Source: Leptidea sinapis (lineage: Eukaryota; Arthropoda; Insecta; Lepidoptera; Pieridae). From it: 64,000 nt of DNA. Location: positions 4,418,001 to 4,482,000 of the forward strand of contig NC_066278.1 in the NCBI RefSeq assembly GCF_905404315.1, given 5' to 3'. Below are positions 56,868 to 64,000 of this stretch, piece after piece. Position 1 is the stretch's first letter. The number at the start of each line of letters is the position of its first letter. Made by a program: the position numbers and the translations under genes. Below the pieces are notes generated by a model that made no database searches, was not told the origin of the DNA, and saw only the letters and a list, made by a program, of their open reading frames with translations.

Positions 56868-57165
56868 GCACGACGCGACTCCCCGCGCGCTAATTGTTCG
56901 CGACTGCGCGAGAGCCTCTCACGTCCGCCCTCGCCAGAGCTTTCGCTCCTCCGTATCCCCATTATCGATGTGAAACATTTCCAGGGATGCTGTGTCTCTC
57001 TCGTCCCCTACGTAAGTAAGGGTAAGTCGAAGTGGGCGGGGCTTCGTGTCGAGCGCTGCGTTGTGATTGGCCGACGCTCGAGTCGGGGTGACCCGCTCCG
57101 GGCCAGGAGCGCTCCTCTTTGTTTTATTGTCCCCATGGTTTCTCGTCGTTCTTGCGTTTAAAGTT
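56868..57165 (-). promoter_or_regulatory. Putative promoter/5' leader of homeobox gene
   Basis: CpG-rich island continuing from exon 1 (CGCGCGCTAATTGTTCGCGA, GCGGGGCTTCGTGTCGAGCG), then abruptly AT-rich beyond 57170. The TAATTG and ATCGAT sites inside could bind homeodomain and related factors. No TATA box placed. Confidence 0.5.
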
Positions 57166-58679
57166 TATGCATTGTACCATGTTTTGTTCTACAAAACACT
57201 AAATCACGTATGAACTTCTTGAGATAGAATCCGCTGAAACAGAAATGTGACGGGCGGATATTTTACTTTTGTGCTTTGTTACTTTTCCGTGTTCTTGTTC
57301 ATTAGACAATGATTGATATTTATTATAGGTAGCGTGGAATTGTATATTGTAAGCGACATCATTAGTTTATACTTACTATTTAAACATAAAATACAAATTA
57401 ATAAAACTTTTGTATGTCTGCCATATATATATTATATGTCATAAATATTTATATCTGTTAAACAATTTTGTATTTAAGGGTCCGAGACTTTTTTCGTATA
57501 GAATTCGTTTGTTTGGCGATCAGATAAGTTCCTATTTGCGTAGGTTACTTTGGGGGGAAGGAACCCTATTTTTTTATTTATTATTTTTCTTAGTTAAAAG
57601 TTTTTTAATATAACTGGTCACCTATTGGTATGTCATCATGACGTCTATCTCTCTCTCCCATACTGCTCTCTTGTAACACCAGAGCAATTACAAGAATTCG
57701 AAAACCCAACGTCGTTATATGGTGAGTGAGGATCGAACCAGGGGCACTCTGTTTAGAGTTCTACCTACTTAAAACCTGGTCAGAGGACCAAGTTCACAGA
57801 AAGCTGTGACAGAACTGTCAAAATACGTTTAAATGTTTTGAAGATTATTAACATACTAACATTATTAAAATTTGTTCTCTCATATAGGTAAGTCCTGTAT
57901 ACTATATACCATTTAAAAATAGCTATTATTTTCACATTGCAACTAGATTCTCATACAATTTTATTAATATACATATCAAACAATTGTTTAAAAAAAACTT
58001 TCATCATTGAAAATAATAAATTACAACTGCAGTCTTATTATTTATAAATATAATTATTGTACGAGTTGTTAACTGTATATAATGTTGTTGTAAGCATTTT
58101 CATTGTCATTTGCCGCGATTCATAAACGCGTGCATTTAATTTTCCTAATGAAATAAATTTAGTTATCATTTATCACTCAATAGGAACGGTTTTATTTATC
58201 ATAACTCATCGTTCCACTTTATCATTTTATACCAAATGTATGGAAGGTTAAAGCATTAACCCCTACATTTTTTGGTCCTTCCAAAATTATTTTTTATCAT
58301 TTAACCAGTTGTTACGATCTTTCGTACCTTGTGACTTTTCGCGCGGCTTAGTCCAAGGCAGGATCTTGTGGATATTAAAAAAAAATGTCTGAATTCTAGC
58401 GCGATACTGTATTTCACTTGCTGACATCAGTAATAAAACGATAATTTTTGTACAGAAAGAATTATTTGTTGAAGTGGAATTGAATGATGATATTCTCAAG
58501 AATAATCATTTCAAAAAAGTCGACAAGATAGTTAGTTATGCGACATTAATAAGCAGTTGCAAATTTTCGAAGAAGGGTTCTTGTTAAAATACCACCACGG
58601 AAGACGAAACGAAAACATAGAAACTATGTGTTGGAAAATCCTCTGTCTGTATCTAACAGCTGTGTCTTACAAATTCATT
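57166..58679. other. Upstream intergenic, AT-rich
   Basis: No gene recognised. 57720-57790 has a weak tRNA-like B box on the - strand (GGTTCGATCC) but no matching fold. Confidence 0.3.
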
Positions 58680-58802
58680 TTTAAATATTTTTATTCAAAA
58701 TAGGATTTAAAATTACTTATTGAACGTCAGAAACTATCATCTATTTGAAATAGTGTGCCTCAGACCTGAGAAGAATGGGCGCGAGAAATACAGCGGGCTT
58801 AT
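58680..58802 (-). mobile_element. LINE family C 3' tail
   Basis: AATATTTTTATTCAAAATAG to AAATACAGCGGGCTTA, truncated. Confidence 0.75.
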
Positions 58803-59703
58803 TGAACTGAAAACTTCTTTAGCCACGTTGGGCACTTTTTGGTAGGTCTCATGGGTTCGCGTCACCGACATGCTCATGATAGGCGCACGCGATAAATAAA
58901 TAATTAAAAAATAAATATAAATATATATCTATAGTTGTACACTTTTTGGATGAACTGATTTTTTCAAAACATTTAAAACAAGAAAACTATAAATTCACAA
59001 AACATGCTATTTAATATATTTATTAAATCTGGCGGTTAAGTAGATTTTGTAAACTTTGTCGCCAGCTCCATGTGTGTAATTTATATCTTCGTTAAGAGCG
59101 CGCTCAGGAGGTCTATTACTAAAACCGAAAGCCGAAGTTTCGGTCTGAAACGAAAGAACGACGAACTTCGAATTAAATCCAAACCAATTACCAAATTATT
59201 TCGGATCCGAATAGTGCAGACGGATTTCGTTTCGGATCCATAAAGAGTGAACTTGTAGTTACGACCTTTTTAATTTCCAACAACGAAAAGGTACATGTGA
59301 AGTGAATTTGGGGATAAGGTTATCGAAAGACAAAATGTCTAATTAAAAACTTCGGACCCGAAACACTTTCGATAGGAAAATGTACGATCTGTCAACCGAA
59401 ACTTCGTATTTCGATTTTCGTAGTACGGCTCCAGTACTTTATTTTGTGAGAGATGAGACGGAGTCATCATGCACTGTTATGTAACGCTCATTCGTTTGGG
59501 GCTGGCATTACTTCTGAAGATCTTACAGAGTTATTGTTCGTAGAAAACGGCTCTCTAAACGCACAACATCAGGGAACTCCTAATTGGATCCGACGTCAAT
59601 CCCATTGAGCATCTATAGGACTTTCTAAAACAATGTGTCATAGCTGTGTATAGCAGGGTGTATAGCCCTACAGAACATCGCCGAGCTTAAAATTGCTGTT
59701 TTA
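58803..59703. other. Intergenic; possible Tc1-like remnant
   Basis: 59120-59420 is full of TTCGGA/TCCGAA-type words and short inverted repeats. 59585-59640 reads SDVNPIEHL-like, reminiscent of a Tc1 transposase end, but is too short and broken to call. Confidence 0.25.
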
Positions 59704-59966
59704 CTAGTGGGAGGCTCCTTTGCACAGGATGTCGGCTAGACTATGGGTACCACAACGGCGTCTATTTCTGCCGTGAAGCATTAATGTGTAAGCATTATTG
59801 TGTTTTGGTCTGAAGAGCGCAGTAGCTAGTGAAAATACTGGGCCAATGAGACTTCACATCATATGTCTCAAGGTGACGAGCGCAATTATAGTGCCGCTCA
59901 GAATTTTTGGGTTTCTCAAGAATCCTGAGCGGTATTGCATTGTAATGGGCAGGGCGTATCAAGTAC
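59704..59966 (+). mobile_element. Family A element, 3' truncated
   Basis: ACTAGTGGGAGGCTCCTTTG to GGGCAGGGCGTATCAAGTAC; stops before the A-tail. Confidence 0.8.
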
Positions 59967-60186
59967 GTCGTAAAATAATATTGCCGTATGGAAGCGTATT
60001 CCCCAAGAACTCATAAAAATCCTCGTCCTAAGTATACCACGAGGAAGCAGTAGTTATTTCTGCTAGTGGACTGTCTGACAGTGGTGGAATATTGAGTGTG
60101 GCCACTCGATATTAATATTTTATTTTTTGTTACTTTTAGTAAATGTAGGAGAAAGTCAATCGATTATTTATTTATTTATTATATTA

Positions 60187-60587
60187 CTAGTTGACCTTAC
60201 AGACGTTGTTCTGTATATAATAAATAAAATAATGTTTTTTTATGAATTCGTCAGTAATATATCATAACATCAAGAATTATTTCGTAAAATATGCTCCCTG
60301 TTGTTGTAATGAAATTGTTTTACAGCAGAACTGTCAAACCGTGCGTCAATAAATTCTCTCATAGAAAATATGTCCATACAAAACAAATATCGGACGACGG
60401 GGGACACATCAAAGGAAAAACAATATTGTTGTTTTTATTTAATTCCGAACACTTTCATATTTATTTACCTTTTAAACATTCCCTGGACTTCCACAAATAA
60501 TTCAATACCAATATTAGAAAAATCGGTCCAGCCGTTCTCGAGTTTTAGCGAGACTAACGAACAGCAATTAATTTTTTTATATATAGA
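60187..60587 (-). mobile_element. Non-autonomous Helitron
   Basis: Reverse: A/CTAGTTGACCTTACAGACG at the left, TTTTTTTATATATAGA/T at the right; 401 bp. Inner ATGAAATTGTTTTACAGCAG and AAAATATGTCCATACAAAAC match the copies at 42.2 and 63.8 kb. Confidence 0.75.
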
Positions 60588-61075
60588 TTATTTACATTTT
60601 TATTTACCTTATTTAAAAAAACAATTATATATATTAAGATCGACTTATTTACCAAACAAAAGTGTTTTATATCAGTAAATAATATTTATTTTATTTTGTT
60701 GCATCATATCCCTTTTACAACTCTTAATGCTTAAAATACTCGAATAAATCAAAAGTGCCTGTTTATGAAAAGAAGTTTATTAAATGATTATTCTTAAAAA
60801 GAAAACTTGAAGGACAAGAATAATTAATGTATATCATTAAAATATACATTGGTTTATGACTTAATACAATATTTTTAATTAAAGCCGTGTTACCAACTAA
60901 AGACTCACGTATTTCTGGAGAGCTAGGAGCATTGTTAAGTTTGTTAGCTAGTTTAGTTCTTGATTTTCTCTTTTATTTTTATTTATTGATGAACGAGAAA
61001 AATGTTCCTGCGACTCCGCCATTTCATCTAACTGATTATTATTTAAATAAAACACTTTTTATACGGTTTATATTA

Positions 61076-61425
61076 GTTTCACCTGTATGTTTGTAACCGA
61101 CTTCTATGGGTGCGATTTTGACTCACTTTAAACGGCTAGATTTTGATCAAACTTTGTAGATTTATCGAGGACCGATGACATTACACTAATTTGACTAAAA
61201 TATGAAAAATAAATAATATTTAAAAAAAACTTAAAAGCACGCTTTATATAAAATTCGTGGGGTGTAGAAGAATTATTATTTTAATAATATTTTAAAAAAC
61301 ACCCCACGCTTTTTACATTAAAATATATCTATTCTTTTACACTATTTTCAATTTAAATTTATTTTCTATTTTTTAGTTGAATTTTATATAAAGCGTGCTT
61401 TTTAGGTTTTTTTAACTATTATTTA
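61076..61425. mobile_element. Foldback element related to 35.65 kb
   Basis: 61080-61200 is the inverted relative of 36098-36215 (CACCTGTATGTTTGTAACCG, GATTTATCGAGGACCGATG). 61205-61425 has a shortened palindrome with centre GTGGGGTGTAGAAGAATTAT / AAAACACCCCACGC. Confidence 0.7.
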
Positions 61426-61639
61426 TTAAGAAATGAAAACTCGTGTAATTGTGACTTTGTTTATACATTTCCCCCTGAAAACGAGATCTGGAAAGGTCTT
61501 TAAACGTCGCTAGCCAGGTGTGTGTTGTTTCGAACTTCTGAACACTTCATCTCTCATTGCTTTACCAAATATATATTATATTTATTTTCTATATATACAG
61601 ACATCATCGTGTAATATTTCATAGTATTTATTATTATTA

Positions 61640-62080
61640 TTTGAAGAGGGTGAAGATTCCTAGTAACACCGCGTCCAAAATTGAACTATTGTGTTCGCCA
61701 CTCATACTAAAGCTCGTCGTCAAGCCCTGCCGCCTTTACGAACCGCAGTAATTCCTTGACACGAGTGTTGCAAACACCATCTGGTGGCACGAAGTAGTCG
61801 CCAAAGATTTAGTTACGCTTATGCATTAGTGGGCCGCAGTCGCAGAGTAGATGAATAGGCGTTTCATCATCCTCAAGGCAGAATCTGCAAGTTTGGTCGT
61901 TTTTGATGCCGACCACACTGAGATGCTTGTTTAGGCGACAGTGTCCGGTTAGCATCCTAGTGAGTATGCATAGATTTTTCCTGTTCAAAGATAGGGCTTC
62001 ATTCGCATAACTACTGTTGAATGCCCTTATCAGTGCTTTAGAGAGGTTTAAACCTGAGGAGTTGTTCCTAGTATTTGGTC
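61640..62080 (-). pseudogene. Non-LTR retrotransposon RNase H-end remnant
   Basis: Reverse frame LTRMLTGHCRLNKHLSVVGI, KNDQTCRFCLEDDETPIHLL, CDCGPLMHKR, then a stop and FGDYFVPPDGVCNTRVKELL. The C-R-F-C...H-L-L-C-x-C Zn-knuckle-like end is typical of R1/LOA-type elements. Confidence 0.7.
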
Positions 62081-62486
62081 CCTAGTGTAATATTACTAGG
62101 CTTAGCCTGTCTTGTAGGCAACCAATTTACATTCTATCAAAGAGTGCACTCTGCCTGGTGTGTACTACTGTAATCATAGACTTAGACTATACTAGCGTAT
62201 AGACGACCGGCTCGATAATGCATGATCAACTTTGTGTTAGCTAATTTAATATTCAAAATACTCATGAGCTAATTCCAAGCGTGGCTGACTGTTTACGACT
62301 TGGCAATTAAAATTCGTTACAGAAACGATAGATTCGCTTTCCTTGTCTATTTTGCCGTCTCGTTAGAGATTCCTCCCCTCTGGCACGCTTTGCTTGTCAT
62401 GCCTACGCATGTATATTGTATGTCTATAACTGTAAATATGGTTTCCCATCGCACGTCCGTTGCATGATGCAATTTATATGATGATT

Positions 62487-62785
62487 TTTTTTTGTGACAA
62501 TAAGGGACGAGACGACTAGGACGTTCAGCTGATGCTAGTTGTAACGCCATGCCCATTACAATGCAATGCCGGATTCTTGAAAAACCCAAAAATTCTGAGG
62601 GACACTACAACTGCGCTCGTCACCTTGAGACATAAGATGTTAAGTCTCACTTGCCCAGTAATTTCACTAGCTACGGCGCCCTTCAGACCGAAACCCAATA
62701 ATGCTTACACATTACTGCTTCACAGCAGAAATAGGCACCGTTGTGTTACCCATAATCTAGCCGGCATCCTGTGCAAAGGAGCCTT
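62487..62785 (-). mobile_element. Family A element
   Basis: TTTTTTTTTGTGACAATAAGG to CATCCTGTGCAAAGGAGCC. TGATGATG-like sequence on both sides (62477-62484 and 62801-62808) may be the target duplication. Confidence 0.8.
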
Positions 62786-63178
62786 CTATTTTATCTTTTA
62801 TTGATGATGTAATTACGAATGATGTACTTTTGAACATATACTTATAGAATATATATTCGAACTATACAGGTTTCATTAATGCATTGGTTTGAACAAGTGT
62901 AATAATATGTAAAATAAAATCTTTTACTATTATTTTAAACAATCAAACCACAGAATTTAAAACTAACAAGTGGTATGGTGATATGATCTGCCATCCCTTT
63001 ATTGTATTCATAAATATGATCAAAGTAAAATATAGTTTCTGATTCAAATGGCACTGCATGCTATTTGAATATCCATTATAAAGATTTGTTACGAGATAAG
63101 CCCTTGAAATGTATACTGCCCAAGTTTTATATTATGCATCTAAAATACCTTTAATAATACATTAAAGATTCAAGTTTT

Positions 63179-63497
63179 TTACCAGTGGGAGGCTGCTCTG
63201 CATAGAAAGCCGGCTAGGTTATGGGTACCACAACGGCGCCTATTTCTGCCGTGAAGCAGTAATGTGTAAGCATTACTGTGTTTCGGTCTGAAGGGCGCCG
63301 TAGCTAGTGAAATTACTGGGCAAATGAGGTTTAACATCTTATGTCTCAAGGTGACGAGCGCAATTGTGGTGCCGCTCAGAATTTTTGGGTTTTTTGAGAA
63401 TCCTGAGCGGCACTGCATTGTAATAGGCATGGCGTTTCAATTACCATGCTCATACCAACGTCATGCTCGTCTCGTCCCTTATTATCATAAAAAAAGT
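63179..63497 (+). mobile_element. Family A element (near full length)
   Basis: TTACCAGTGGGAGGCTGCTC to CCCTTATTATCATAAAAAAA; all three inner hairpins are preserved. A good reference copy. Confidence 0.85.
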
Positions 63498-63642
63498 AAG
63501 GTCAGTATATTAGGATTTTGATCTTAAAAAATACGAACCTATTTTTTTAATTTTTTATTTAGCTCAATGTTTTCCGTGCTCTGAAATTTATATCATTTTA
63601 GGTTGTCTATTATAACGCTTTCTTCGCAATAAGCAGTTTATT

Positions 63643-64000
63643 TTAATATATATAAATTACGTGACACGTTGTTTGTCCGCGATGGACTCCAAAACTAATG
63701 AACGGATTTTAATGGGGATTACTTCATGGAGTGCAGTTTGGTCCAACTTGAGAGATAGGATAGCTTTTATTTCGATTTGAGAGCCATAATTATTTTTATT
63801 TTAAATATTTGTTTTGTATGGACATATTTTCTATGACAGAATTAAGTGACGCACGGCTTGACAGTTGCGCTGTGAAACAATTTCATTATAACAACAGGGA
63901 GCATTTTTTACGAAATAATTCTTGATGTTTTAAAATATTATTGGCAAATTCCTATAAAACAGTATTTTTTTTTATTATCTACAGAACATCGTCTGTCGGG
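63643..64000 (+). mobile_element. Helitron, cut by window end
   Basis: ATATATATAAATTACGTGAC near the left, then CTATGACAGAATTAAGTGAC and ACAGAACATCGTCTGTCGGG at the window end; the GTCAGCTAG terminus would lie just outside. Confidence 0.6.

Noticed and set aside
56572..57161. Two + strand ORFs of about 100 residues
   Set aside because: Shadows of GC-rich homeobox exon 1 and its promoter; codon use and splice context favour the - strand.
57655..57790. tRNA-like GGTTCGATCC on the - strand
   Set aside because: B box only; no A box at the right distance and no cloverleaf.
63179..63430. ORFs repeating MRLNILCLKVTSAIVVPLRIFG and PVISLATAPFRPKHSNAYTLL
   Set aside because: These recur at each family A copy on either strand; they are chance frames in a non-coding repeat.

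Overview
This is a stretch of a lepidopteran (moth or butterfly) nuclear genome. It is AT-rich and intron-rich, with GT-AG splice sites, and is packed with transposable elements of insect and lepidopteran type. These include a Tc1/mariner DD34D remnant, a DD37D remnant, CR1/Jockey-like and RTE-like LINE tails, tRNA-derived SINEs, non-autonomous Helitrons, foldback MITEs and one P-element-like MITE. The species cannot be told from the window.

Three host genes are supported. (1) The 3' part of an unrecognised multi-exon gene runs on the + strand from 1128 to 6821, with at least six exons in window, continuous phase, a TGA stop and an AATAAA signal. (2) The dominant feature is a complete paired-class Q50 homeobox gene on the - strand from 56867 to 10427. 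It has six coding exons whose splice phases all agree and that give a 410-residue protein. It is most likely the insect member of the Prop family (vertebrate PROP1, worm unc-42, fly CG32532). Its 26.7 kb first intron and four further introns make up most of the window. (3) A two-exon + strand gene (45814..48553) sits inside intron 1 of the homeobox gene on the opposite strand. It encodes a 412-residue Asn-rich secreted protein of unknown family. A GC-rich small ORF at 13.37 kb is a weak further candidate.

Layout: 1-0.66 kb mariner remnant; 1.1-6.9 kb unknown gene broken up by repeats; 6.9-10.2 kb intergenic with MITEs; 10.4-56.9 kb homeobox locus. Intron 5 (10.5-18.0 kb) holds a DD37D transposase, a 100-bp tandem array, LINEs and MITEs. 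Introns 4, 3 and 2 hold tRNA-like pseudogenes, SINEs and possible conserved non-coding stretches. Intron 1 (29.6-56.3 kb) holds the nested gene, large palindromes, Helitrons and a P-like MITE. 56.3-57.2 kb is a GC-rich first exon and putative promoter; 57.2-64 kb is upstream intergenic DNA full of repeats.

The mobile-element record is the richest part. A hairpin-rich SINE-like family of about 310 bp occurs more than a dozen times, and two copies have clear target-site duplications, one of them nested in a LINE. Its 3' end resembles that of a resident LINE, which suggests parasitism. Several element boundaries lie within 20 bp of host splice sites.
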